Source of the DNA: a virus
Reading direction: 5' to 3' (one strand)
Length of the DNA stretch: 35,423 nt
Virus record (IMG/VR): IMGVR_UViG_3300035099_000527
Span: 1 to 35,423 of that record
The position numbers and the translations under genes are program-made. Below the pieces are notes generated by a model. The model was not told the DNA's origin and ran no database searches. It saw only the letters and a program-made list of their open reading frames with translations. Below, in pieces: positions 1-5,929 of this stretch (positions are counted from its first letter, which is position 1; each line of letters starts with the position of its first letter).

Positions 1-82
1 TAAGAACTCTAAGAACTCTAAGAACTCATCTTATACTTCTCTTCTTTGTCTTCTTACATACATACTCTTCTTCTATAAGATG
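1..82. repeat. left-end 9-bp tandem repeat and inverted repeat
   Basis: The window opens with three exact tandem copies of TAAGAACTC (1-27). Directly after them an inverted repeat begins: CATCTTATA (27-35) and TATAAGATG (74-82), separated by a 38-base pyrimidine-rich spacer. AGTATAAGA recurs at 107-115. The stretch is AT-rich and holds no gene. It could be a genome-end, origin or regulator-binding region, or the edge of an assembly that stopped in repeats. The repeats are seen directly; the role is inference. Confidence 0.6.
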
Positions 83-248
83 TGGTTATCAAGATGAAGG
101 GTTTTAGTATAAGACACTCTTTAGAAGAGATTTATTATGCGGAAGCGGAAGCTTATAATTATTTACTATGATTGTAACTATGACAAAAAGTGTCAAACCA
201 CAATTTGTAGTGTTTTGCGATTTTATTGGAGTTAGGGCACGAAAATAA

Positions 249-276
249 TTGCAAATTCTTCTGCAAGCCTTATAAT
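249..276 (+). promoter_or_regulatory. sigma70-like promoter for the left-arm plus-strand genes
   Basis: TTGCAA (249-254), a 16-base spacer, and a perfect TATAAT (271-276) lie upstream of the plus-strand genes at 531-1268. A transcript starting near 283 would have a leader of about 250 bases that includes the GCGGCAGAGCCGC hairpin. The boxes are seen; activity is inferred. Confidence 0.45.
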
Positions 277-492
277 TCGCGGCTTACGGGGCGGCAGGAA
301 AATTTCCTATTTTTGATGATTTGCGATTGCGGCAACTACCTGTAGTATGTGGGCGGCTGATTATCCTATATTATCATAATAAATCCGCCTAAATATGAGA
401 GGCGATGAGATTCCGAAAGAGAAGGAGGATTTGAAGAGGCGAAAAAATTTGCGGAGCATTATGAGAAGGATTTTGGGAGAGAAGGTATAATC

Positions 493-505
493 GCGGCAGA
501 GCCGC
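493..505 (+). repeat. intergenic hairpin repeat, copy 1
   Basis: GCGGC-AGA-GCCGC forms a perfect 5-bp hairpin with a three-base loop. The 17-base string including the following AGGG recurs at 725-741, each time just before the Shine-Dalgarno site of a small plus-strand gene. It may act as an RNA-stability or translation element, or as a linker repeat left by recombination. Confidence 0.55.
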
Positions 506-530
506 AGGGATTTAGGAAAGAGGGTATGAG

Positions 531-722
531 ATGGAAAAGAGATATTGCGGTATATGTGGCGAGGTTGAGGTGGTCGCGCCAGCGACACGCTGTGCTGATT
601 GCGAGGCAGCGTATCAGCGTGGCATCATTCGTATCAGTCCAGATGCCAGAAAAGAAATGCAGCGGTTAGGCATCAAAAAGCCCGCTGACTATATGAAACT
701 GGCAAAGAGATTCGGCAAATAA
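531..722 (+). CDS. small zinc-ribbon-like protein
   Basis: This 63-residue protein has two CxxC knuckles (CGIC at residues 6-9 and CADC at 21-24), the usual spacing of a small treble-clef or zinc ribbon. The carboxy half (about 30-63) is basic and helical and ends in KRFGK, which fits nucleic-acid binding. The ATG follows a purine-rich AAAGAGGGT site. It is the first gene of a plus-strand cluster (531-1268) running against the rest of the genome. A similar zinc knuckle protein is encoded on the same strand at 34466-34660. No specific family is recognised; the metal-binding role is inferred from the cysteines. Confidence 0.7.
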   Translation: MEKRYCGICGEVEVVAPATRCADCEAAYQRGIIRISPDARKEMQRLGIKKPADYMKLAKRFGK

Positions 723-724
723 CG

Positions 725-737
725 GCGGCAGAGCCGC
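725..737 (+). repeat. intergenic hairpin repeat, copy 2
   Basis: Second exact copy of GCGGC-AGA-GCCGC, placed just after the stop codon of the zinc-ribbon gene. It runs directly into a tract of nine G (739-747) that serves as the ribosome site of the next gene. Confidence 0.55.
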
Positions 738-753
738 AGGGGGGGGGTAGAGT

Positions 754-1002
754 ATGACGCAGTTGACAAAGACAATCCGCCGGGAACTACCGCATCCTCG
801 GCGGAACTGGATTGTGAGCATCTATCCTGAAAGTGTTATCGGGATACGGGAAAAGGGACGCAGGAAAGAATATCGGCTATCTTTAGAGGCAGTATTCAGT
901 ATGGCGGCGAAAATAGCTGCGGCGGAACTACACAGAGCGCGTATAGAGGCGCGCAAAGCGAGGCGATTAGCAAGAAAAGGCGAGGTGAAATATGACAGTT
1001 GA
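754..1002 (+). CDS. small basic hypothetical protein
   Basis: This 82-residue protein is of unrecognised family. The middle (about 15-45) looks like a small beta-rich fold. The last third is a very basic helix rich in R, A and K, ending GEVKYDS, so RNA or DNA binding is possible. The ATG sits 6 bases after a run of nine G that is the only Shine-Dalgarno candidate. A length change in that tract would alter initiation. The end overlaps the next start by 11 bases, so the two genes are probably translationally coupled. Confidence 0.6.
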   Translation: MTQLTKTIRRELPHPRRNWIVSIYPESVIGIREKGRRKEYRLSLEAVFSMAAKIAAAELHRARIEARKARRLARKGEVKYDS

Positions 1003-1207
1003 GCGGAAGGTGAAGAGCGAGGTTTATCAAGTGTTTGACGCCTTCATAGACACGCTCGTCGACAACCTGGAAGAATGGAGAAATACTATTGACGAAGACG
1101 AAACCGCATTGATGCGGCGGTTCTTTCAGGCGTTAGCAAAGACGCTGGAGGAACTATCAGAGACGAAAGGAGGCGAGTATGAGATGCAAGGCACCTATAG
1201 AGTTTGA
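992..1207 (+). CDS. small acidic helical hypothetical protein
   Basis: This 71-residue, mostly acidic and helical protein (VFDAFIDTLVDNLEEW and a second helix around RRFFQALAKTLEEL) matches no family I know. Its start lies inside the end of the upstream basic gene, preceded by GAGGTGA, so the basic/acidic pair is co-translated and could interact. The carboxy end overlaps the start of the next tiny membrane gene (1179-1268), whose AAAGGAGG ribosome site lies inside this gene. Confidence 0.6.
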   Translation: MTVERKVKSEVYQVFDAFIDTLVDNLEEWRNTIDEDETALMRRFFQALAKTLEELSETKGGEYEMQGTYRV

Positions 1208-1268
1208 AGCCATTTTAGGCGCGATAGTGATTTTCGGACTGTTTCTTTTAGCCTGGTGGCTCACGTAA
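1179..1268 (+). CDS. 29-residue single-span membrane peptide
   Basis: The ATG at 1179 is preceded by AAAGGAGGCGAGT, a near-perfect ribosome site inside the preceding gene, and the frame runs 29 codons to TAA. After a short polar start (MRCKAPIEFE) a single hydrophobic helix covers about residues 11-28 (AILGAIVIFGLFLLAWWL), with two tryptophans near its end. It is too short for automatic calling but has all signs of a real phage membrane peptide. The role is unknown; holin-like or superinfection functions are only possibilities. Confidence 0.55.
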   Translation: MRCKAPIEFEAILGAIVIFGLFLLAWWLT

Positions 1269-1282
1269 TCGGGCGGGCTGTG

Positions 1283-1365
1283 CCGCCTGCGAAAAGGTGA
1301 ACAGGGAGTAGTGTCCCACTGTTCTTTACCGCAGGGTTCGCGGACTGAGTAGCAGGCGGTTTTTT
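1283..1365 (+). terminator. three-way-junction terminator after the plus-strand cluster
   Basis: An 8-bp outer stem (CCGCCTGC 1283-1290 with GCAGGCGG 1352-1359) is followed at once by TTTTTTATTTT, giving a rho-independent terminator for the plus-strand genes. Instead of a plain loop it encloses two further hairpins: GAACA-GGGA...TCCC-TGTTC (1299-1324, with a two-base bulge) and CCGC...GCGG (1329-1343). The same CCGCC segment can also pair with GGCGG at 1272-1276, an alternative that would break the terminator stem. It is therefore either an elaborate terminator or a switch. Pairings are seen directly; function is inferred. Confidence 0.65.
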
Positions 1366-1394
1366 ATTTTCAATGGAGATAGTGATAATGAAGA

Positions 1395-1740
1395 ACAATA
1401 AAGCCTTGCAAATACAAACTGTTCAAGGCTTTGTTGTGTGCACTCGCAACGCCGAACAAAGTAAGCGTTGCGGGGAAGATTACCGAGAACCCTTTGATGG
1501 GACACTGTCCTGTTGCCCGCAAGGGCAGGGGAGTCGCAGAGAGAACAGAGGAGAACCCTCATCCGCGATAACAGCAGACCTCGGCGCGGCAATATCTGCG
1601 AATTATCTGACGGCGAAGGCGAAACAAACAAGAGCGTAAAAGCCTCACCAAGCCGCAAAAGATAATTTTCCCTTTCAAACAAGGGGAGATTATCTTCAGG
1701 CTCGGCTCACACCAAGGGCGTTACGAAAGTCTCTAAATAA
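1395..1740 (+). ncRNA. candidate structured non-coding RNA (plus strand)
   Basis: This convergent intergenic stretch is packed with strong stems: a 14-bp helix (1395-1408 with 1424-1437), a 10-bp helix (1443-1452 with 1465-1474), a 5-bp stem closed by a GCAA tetraloop (1514-1527), a compound hairpin (1563-1613) and a continuous 16-bp helix (1659-1674 with 1681-1696). The 14-, 10- and 16-bp helices include G.U pairs that are pairs only in plus-strand RNA and would be A.C mismatches in minus-strand RNA. Possible pseudoknot pairings (1535-1540 with 1595-1600; 1310-1317 with 1499-1506) also occur. It is not tmRNA, RNase P or a tRNA as far as I can see. Exact ends are unknown. Confidence 0.45.
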
Positions 1741-1751
1741 TAAGGCAATCT

Positions 1752-1985
1752 TTAGGGTTTAGATTTAGATTTGTATTCAGTCATACGAAGTTCATCTTTT
1801 CCTTTTTCTGAATACTCATCGCCTTGTGACCATAAACCCGGTATGATAACAAAGGCAAGCGCAAGTAATCCTGCTCCAGCGAACCAGCCGCTTCCGCCGT
1901 AAAGCGCAAGTAGAACAAATCCTGAAACGGCTATTGCCGCAAGCACATAAAGCAACTTTCCTATAAGCAGTTTATCGTTGTTCAT
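1752..1985 (-). CDS. small membrane protein with two spans
   Basis: This 77-residue product starts at the ATG at 1985, which has an AAAGGAGA ribosome site; an upstream in-frame codon would extend it five residues but lacks one. Two hydrophobic helices follow (about residues 7-28 and 30-50, the second LLALAFVIIPGLW), then a charged tail rich in E, K and S. It is the last gene of the leftward early operon, ending where the plus-strand structured region begins. Small two-span proteins in phages are often holins, but nothing here proves that. Confidence 0.6.
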   Translation of the reverse strand: MNNDKLLIGKLLYVLAAIAVSGFVLLALYGGSGWFAGAGLLALAFVIIPGLWSQGDEYSEKGKDELRMTEYKSKSKP

Positions 1986-1996
1986 AGAATCTCCTT

Positions 1997-2209
1997 TCAC
2001 TCATAACCCTCTGTCCCGTCCGACGGCGCAAAGGCATTCCAGGGGTGTTTCTTTTTGCGATGCGGGTCAAGCGGCACGGCGCGCGGTTTGAATCGCTTGC
2101 ATAAAACCGCCGAGAGTTCTAAATCCACAACCAACGCGCCCTTGCCGTGTTTGCAGAATTCGCAACTCTCAAATGTGAGTTCTCCGATAGCCGCAAGGAT
2201 TCTATGCAT
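1997..2209 (-). CDS. small CxxC hypothetical protein
   Basis: This 70-residue protein has one CxxC (CEFC, about residues 16-19) and a third cysteine near 37, then a basic, proline-containing tail. The ATG at 2209 follows a GGGAG site. The gap to the upstream gene carries a 16-base string (2234-2249) found again at 8749-8764, one of several junction repeats in this genome. The family is not recognised; metal binding is possible. Confidence 0.55.
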   Translation of the reverse strand: MHRILAAIGELTFESCEFCKHGKGALVVDLELSAVLCKRFKPRAVPLDPHRKKKHPWNAFAPSDGTEGYE

Positions 2210-2250
2210 CTAATGCTCCCTGTGCGTTCTTCACCCTTCTACCGCGCCTG

Positions 2251-2499
2251 CTATGTTCGCTTGCCTGTCCCGTGGCAATCGGGACATTTCACAAAATGCC
2301 AGCCGTCATCTGGAAGATTTGGATGCTGCTTCTCGGCTTCTTCCCAAAGTGATTTGAATACAGGGTCGCTCTCTTTTCGTGAAACAGGCACAATCCCTGT
2401 TCCTTCGCATTGCCCTTGACACATCGTCTCAGGGTTAGGTCGCTGAATCCCTAATGCCTGATAACGGTCTGTGATTTCCAATCCTACCTTTTTTGCCAT
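2251..2499 (-). CDS. DnaJ-type zinc-knuckle small protein
   Basis: This 82-residue protein carries two glycine-flanked cysteine knuckles, CQGQCEGTG (about 27-35) and CPDCHGTG near the carboxy end. They resemble the CxxCxGxG repeats of the DnaJ/HSP40 zinc domain; the first has one extra residue between the cysteines. No J domain is present. The start at 2499 is preceded by AAAGGAGAAAGAG; the frame opens further to a TTG at 2532, but that has a poorer site. It follows the RusA gene in the replication block. A zinc-stabilised adaptor role is only a guess. Confidence 0.6.
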   Translation of the reverse strand: MAKKVGLEITDRYQALGIQRPNPETMCQGQCEGTGIVPVSRKESDPVFKSLWEEAEKQHPNLPDDGWHFVKCPDCHGTGKRT

Positions 2500-2554
2500 C
2501 TCTTTCTCCTTTCCTTCCAAAAAGCCCTTCAATCTTGTTATGCCAGTCAGTCAT
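2435..2554 (-). CDS. possible 39-residue overlapping small gene
   Basis: An ATG at 2554, one base before the RusA stop codon, has AGGTGA six bases upstream, and the frame runs 39 codons to TAA at 2435. The product (beginning MTDWHNKIEG) is basic. It overlaps the next gene by 65 bases in another frame. The ribosome site is good, but the overlap and low complexity of the tail leave real doubt. Confidence 0.25.
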   Translation of the reverse strand: MTDWHNKIEGLFGRKGERDGKKGRIGNHRPLSGIRDSAT

Positions 2555-2932
2555 TTATTCACCTGGAAAAAGGCTCTTGCGCGCATCCAATATGACTACC
2601 TGCCTATCGTTCTTGAAGAGTCCGCCTTTCTGAGCGCCGTCGAGAATCGCCTTCACAAGATTATCTATATCCCCGCCCTTCTGTCTATCTGTTGCGTCGC
2701 TTTCCCAGACTCGCGCTTTCCAGCCGCGTTTGCTGAAAATCAACTCTATGGAGATGTCGCCTGTTGCCACTTCGCGGATGCCACAGGATTTGACGAGCCA
2801 AGCCACCCGCTGCTCAAAACGCTTCGTGCGTTCAGGTGTATAGAAATTGCCGCCTCTGCCTTTTCGCGGTCTGCCTTTAGGAACGGCGGCGATGGTGTCC
2901 TCAATAACTGCTATTTGTCGCTATACAGACAT
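2555..2932 (-). CDS. rusA: RusA-type Holliday-junction resolvase with an in-frame amber codon
   Basis: RusA resolves Holliday junctions and branched DNA during phage recombination and packaging. The carboxy part shows the family signature GDIDNLVKAILDG followed by FKNDRQV, with the conserved aspartates. Upstream in the same frame lies the typical RusA amino terminus (PKGRPRKGRGG, then YTPERTKRFE). The ideal start is the ATG at 2932 with AAAGGAG before it, but its fourth codon (2921-2923) is TAG, giving M-S-V-stop. After that stop the frame has no ATG, GTG or TTG until the GTG at 2806, which would remove the conserved amino terminus. Possible explanations are amber readthrough, a non-canonical ATT start at about 2905, a nonsense mutation or a sequence error. 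Family assignment is secure; expression is not. Confidence 0.75.
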
Positions 2933-2949
2933 AGCCTCTCCTTTCAGAA

Positions 2950-3192
2950 TTAGCGGATTGCTCTTCCTGTGGCATCAGACAAGTCCCTGATAAGTTCAAC
3001 CGCAGTTATGAGTCGTTTTCGCAAATCTTCAACCTGAATTTGTAACTCGGCAATTGCTTTACTATGTGGCAAAAGACACGCAGGCAAACTGTCTCGCATC
3101 CACAAATTGATTTGATGCTGAATCTCATAAAACAGCCCCGGCTTACGTATAGTCAGGGGCAATTCCAAACTTGAACCGTCAATAGTTGCCAC
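2950..3192 (-). CDS. hypothetical protein of the replication block
   Basis: This 80-residue protein begins with GTG at 3192 after an AAAGGAGAG site. The first half is mixed. The second half is a likely amphipathic helix or short coiled coil (HSKAIAELQIQVEDLRKRL, then ELIRDL). It sits between the DnaB and RusA genes, so an accessory role in replication or recombination is reasonable, but no family is recognised. Confidence 0.6.
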   Translation of the reverse strand: MATIDGSSLELPLTIRKPGLFYEIQHQINLWMRDSLPACLLPHSKAIAELQIQVEDLRKRLITAVELIRDLSDATGRAIR

Positions 3193-3206
3193 AGCGCTCT
3201 CCTTTC

Positions 3207-4661
3207 TCAGAACGGAACTGTATCATCTGCGAGGAAGTTATTCGTATCCCTTTCTATCTCTTCAGGAAAGTTTACTCGCGATATGCCTTTTGTTTTTTTG
3301 CTTGGGGGATAAGACTTCATTTGCGAGCCATCCATAAATTTCAAAGAGTCCTCCTGATTGTGAACCAGACCATCTGGTTCACCAGCACGGCTCGCTTCAG
3401 GCGGACTTTCACTTGACACAGAGACAAACTTTAGTTTATTGCCGAAGAACCGAACCTCCACTTTGCCTGTTTGCCCGAATCGCTGTTTCGCCACGTGGAT
3501 TATCGCCTTCTCTTTGTTGCGATGGATAATGAGAACCAAATCAGCGTCCTGCTCAAGCGCGCCCGAATCACGAAGGTCTGATAACTTCGGCGTAGAATCT
3601 GCACGCATCTCAATCGCCCGGCTCAACTGCGAAATCGCAATAAGCGGAATGCCGAGTTTGATGGCAAGTCCTTTCAATCGGGCAGAGATAGCGGCGACTT
3701 CCTGTTGCTTTGACTCAACTCTAATTTTCTCTTTTCCCACTTGTAAAAGACCAACATAATCTACAATCACAAGCCCGAATTTGAATCGCACAATATCCGC
3801 AGTTACAAGATTGATAAGTTCCTGAATAGTAGAGCCTGCCCCCGCGTAGAAGTAGATAGGCATAGCCGAGATTTTACTACCTGCTAAGACCAACTTTACT
3901 CGTTCTTCTTGACTGGTAGTTCCTCCCCGTATTTTGTAAAGCGGGACTTCTGCGTGAGACGCAACAAGGGAAATCGCAACCGCTTCTTGCGCCATCTCCA
4001 AACTGTAAAACAAGACGGGAATGCCTGACACTGCTACCTTTTCGGATATGTTCAGGGCAAGTGTTGTCTTGCCCGCCCCGGGCCTACCCGCTATTATCGC
4101 CATTTCTCCCGCGTGGAAGCCGGCAATCATTTTGTCCAAATCTAACAGTCCTGTTTCAAGACCTGCCAGCGGCTTTCTATCTTGCTCAAGATTGAGTTTG
4201 GCAATTACATCTTTTACCGGAATAGAATGTCGCTCGGCAAACGTGGCAGAAAGACCCGCCAGTTCCTGTTGAAGAGTATCTATCAATTCTTGTCTATCCC
4301 TGCCCTTCATAATGCTTTGATAGTTCTGGTCGCACAGTTCAGCAAATCGTCTATTGAGAGATGCATCTTTCACAAGTGGGACATAATGTTCAGGCTCTTC
4401 TACCCACTGTTGCGCTGCCAACAGGTCAAACTGTCTGGTGTCTATCTCCTGAGCAAACTCGCCCATCTCAACCTCAATCGCTGCCACGTCAGGCAAGTTG
4501 CCGCGTTTGACTATCGCCGCGATTGCATTGGCAATCATCTTATTTTGTGGCAGGTAAAAATCTTCTGGTGTAAGTATCCCAAAGATTGTTGCGGCCTTGT
4601 CCGGGTTGGCAAATAGACAGCCAAGCAAACTATTTTCCGCAATCTCGTTGACTATTTTCAT
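3207..4661 (-). CDS. dnaB: replicative DNA helicase (DnaB family)
   Basis: This 484-residue ring helicase unwinds DNA ahead of the phage replication fork. Residues 1-140 match the DnaB amino-terminal domain. The RecA-like domain has Walker A GRPGAGKT (192-199), FYSLEM (218-223), Walker B VIVDY (298-302), QLSR (345-348), SDLRDSGALEQDAD (361-374) and a basic RFGQTG element (394-399). Length and order are normal for the family. Residues after 415 form a polar, probably disordered tail ending in DDTVPF, very like the acidic tip of bacterial SSB proteins (DDDIPF). The start has a GAAAGGAG site. The upstream gene looks like its loader. Function is highly certain; the meaning of the tip is inferred. 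Confidence 0.97.
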   Translation of the reverse strand: MKIVNEIAENSLLGCLFANPDKAATIFGILTPEDFYLPQNKMIANAIAAIVKRGNLPDVAAIEVEMGEFAQEIDTRQFDLLAAQQWVEEPEHYVPLVKDASLNRRFAELCDQNYQSIMKGRDRQELIDTLQQELAGLSATFAERHSIPVKDVIAKLNLEQDRKPLAGLETGLLDLDKMIAGFHAGEMAIIAGRPGAGKTTLALNISEKVAVSGIPVLFYSLEMAQEAVAISLVASHAEVPLYKIRGGTTSQEERVKLVLAGSKISAMPIYFYAGAGSTIQELINLVTADIVRFKFGLVIVDYVGLLQVGKEKIRVESKQQEVAAISARLKGLAIKLGIPLIAISQLSRAIEMRADSTPKLSDLRDSGALEQDADLVLIIHRNKEKAIIHVAKQRFGQTGKVEVRFFGNKLKFVSVSSESPPEASRAGEPDGLVHNQEDSLKFMDGSQMKSYPPSKKTKGISRVNFPEEIERDTNNFLADDTVPF

Positions 4662-4665
4662 CGCA

Positions 4666-5442
4666 CTACTCCTTTCGGCGGGCGATTGTTTCCTTATGCG
4701 CCGCTTCTAATTGTTTTTCAAACGCATCCTCTTGAGACTCTTCAATCCTTCCTTTCTCGCGCTCAAGCCATTGCTCCACTCGCTTATCACTGCTGATGAT
4801 GAGTTCAATTCCCTGTTGCCGATTTTCCTTGTGCCAGACAGATACCGCCATCTTATCTGCACAACTCTTGAGGATTTCAAGGGTGTATTTCTTCAATCGG
4901 GCTTCTATGTTCTGTTGCCAGGTATCAAATCTCAAAAGCGGTTTATTGAGTTTCTGTTTGAAGTATTCAAAGAAAGAAAGCGCGTCAGCGCGTATCTTTG
5001 CTTTAGCCTTTTCTTTCTCTTCTTTGCTATTCTTCTCTTCATCTTCTCTACTCTTTGCGTCCGCTTTTTTGGACGCGATGTCCGTTTTATCGGACGCGGC
5101 GTCCGTTTCAAGCCTTCTCTTATGACGGTCTGAAAGTTCATATTTTTCTGTGCTGCAAACATAAAGCGTCTTATCAGGCATTTCTTGTAACTTTCCAACT
5201 TGTATAGCCTTCTGAATGGTGCGTATCAACAGTTTTTTGGGAACAATAAAGAGACCAGCGAGTTGTTTTAGGGGATAGGGGACTCCCTCATTAGCGCGTA
5301 TAAAACCACCATCTTTTTTAGAGATGGCTATCAAGTCAACCCATACTGACCGTTCTGCGGGAGAAAATTCGTGTTTAGTTGAACCAAAGAACCACTTGTC
5401 AATCCAAAAAGGAAACCAATCATCACCTTTTCTGTGTTTCAT
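4666..5442 (-). CDS. phage replisome organiser / helicase-loader-like protein
   Basis: This 258-residue protein has an amino-terminal region (about 1-110) like phage replisome organiser or DnaD-like winged-helix domains (FWIDKWFFGS, then an SPAERSVWVDLIA stretch). A highly charged linker follows (about 115-150, with repeated SDKTDIASKKADAKS-type units), then a helical carboxy domain with conserved tryptophans. Such proteins bind the origin and load the DnaB helicase, which is encoded immediately downstream, only 4 bases away. I chose the ATG at 5442 because AGGAGG lies six bases before it; the frame opens seven codons earlier without a good site. Function rests on architecture and position. 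Confidence 0.7.
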   Translation of the reverse strand: MKHRKGDDWFPFWIDKWFFGSTKHEFSPAERSVWVDLIAISKKDGGFIRANEGVPYPLKQLAGLFIVPKKLLIRTIQKAIQVGKLQEMPDKTLYVCSTEKYELSDRHKRRLETDAASDKTDIASKKADAKSREDEEKNSKEEKEKAKAKIRADALSFFEYFKQKLNKPLLRFDTWQQNIEARLKKYTLEILKSCADKMAVSVWHKENRQQGIELIISSDKRVEQWLEREKGRIEESQEDAFEKQLEAAHKETIARRKE

Positions 5443-5443
5443 T

Positions 5444-5761
5444 TTAGCCTCCTGTGATTTCAAGGGGAACTATCGCGGAAGGGTCGCCAAGCAACTGTTC
5501 CAGAAATGCGTATTGTCGCCAGAAGGGTTCTATCGCAAGTGCTAAATTACTTAGCGGGCGCGGTGGAACAAAGCCCATCGCGCAACCAAAGGCGACTGGG
5601 AGAACTGGAGCGGATAGAATTTCCGCTCTTATTCCTCGCCAGCCACCGTGGCGGTCACTGATTATATTTTCCCTTTCCAAGTGTTGAAAAGTCCACATCA
5701 TCCCGAATTCAAAGCCTGACCAAATCAACCTCTCCACAAATTCCTGTCGGGTCAGTTTCAC
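5444..5761 (-). CDS. hypothetical protein before the helicase loader
   Basis: This 105-residue protein starts with GTG at 5761 after AGAAGGGC. It has a moderately hydrophobic middle (LSAPVLPVAFGCAMGF) that is probably buried rather than membrane-spanning, and a tryptophan-rich first half. The stop codon lies one base before the next ATG, and the AGGAGG of the loader gene is formed by its last codons, so the two are translationally coupled. The family is not recognised. Confidence 0.6.
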   Translation of the reverse strand: MKLTRQEFVERLIWSGFEFGMMWTFQHLERENIISDRHGGWRGIRAEILSAPVLPVAFGCAMGFVPPRPLSNLALAIEPFWRQYAFLEQLLGDPSAIVPLEITGG

Positions 5762-5773
5762 TTGACTGCCCTT

Positions 5774-5854
5774 CTAACCGAACAGGGGAGAGAGCAGAAC
5801 ACTTGCGAGAAACAAGATATGAGCCCTCTCCCTGTCGGTTTTGTTTTCCTTCAT
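5774..5854 (-). CDS. 26-residue hydrophobic-tailed peptide
   Basis: The ATG at 5854 is preceded by GCGAGGAGCG, an ideal site at ideal distance, and the frame runs 26 codons to TAG. The product has a charged start (MKENKTDRERAH) followed by a short hydrophobic segment ILFLASVLLSPLFG. The gene's two ends are complementary (AACCG.ACAGGG.AGAG at 5776-5792 with CTCT.CCCTGT.CGGTT at 5825-5839), so its mRNA could fold on itself. Confidence 0.5.
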   Translation of the reverse strand: MKENKTDRERAHILFLASVLLSPLFG

Positions 5855-5929
5855 TAGACGCTCCTCGCAAAATGTTCTACCATCACTTTATAGTTTTTGC
5901 GAGAGTCTATCAAGCCTTTGCGCAAGATT

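Larger units (their letters stand above)
1..530. other. left-end non-coding region
   Basis: I see no gene with a ribosome site here. Besides the terminal repeats it holds two copies of GCGGAA (139-152, the reverse complement of the hexamer repeat at the right end), a plus-strand promoter candidate (249-276) and a GC-rich hairpin (493-505). Two short plus-strand reading frames exist: 26 codons from an ATG near 165 and 31 codons from the ATG at 395. Neither has a Shine-Dalgarno site, so I do not call them. Confidence 0.5.

Noticed and set aside
361-588. 75-codon minus-strand frame
   Set aside because: It runs antisense to the region preceding and including the zinc-ribbon gene, has no ribosome site and odd composition.
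420-600. Plus-strand frame reading EEAKKFAEHYEKDFGRE without a start
   Set aside because: Coding-like but no ATG, GTG or TTG with a ribosome site before it; possibly a gene remnant, not strong enough to call.
1283-1359. tRNA gene
   Set aside because: The stem arrangement is a three-way junction with a T tract; no anticodon arm, no proper T-loop and no acceptor geometry.
1373-1639. 88-codon plus-strand frame (83 codons from the ATG at 1388 after GGAGATAG)
   Set aside because: The composition is protein-unlike, and the region is dominated by long RNA helices with plus-strand wobble pairs; a structured RNA explains it better. Some doubt remains because a purine site precedes the ATG.
2555-2932. 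Genome-wide amber reassignment (alternative genetic code)
   Set aside because: Many genes end normally in TAG (for example at 2251, 5774 and 33697), and long genes have no internal TAG, so the RusA case is local.
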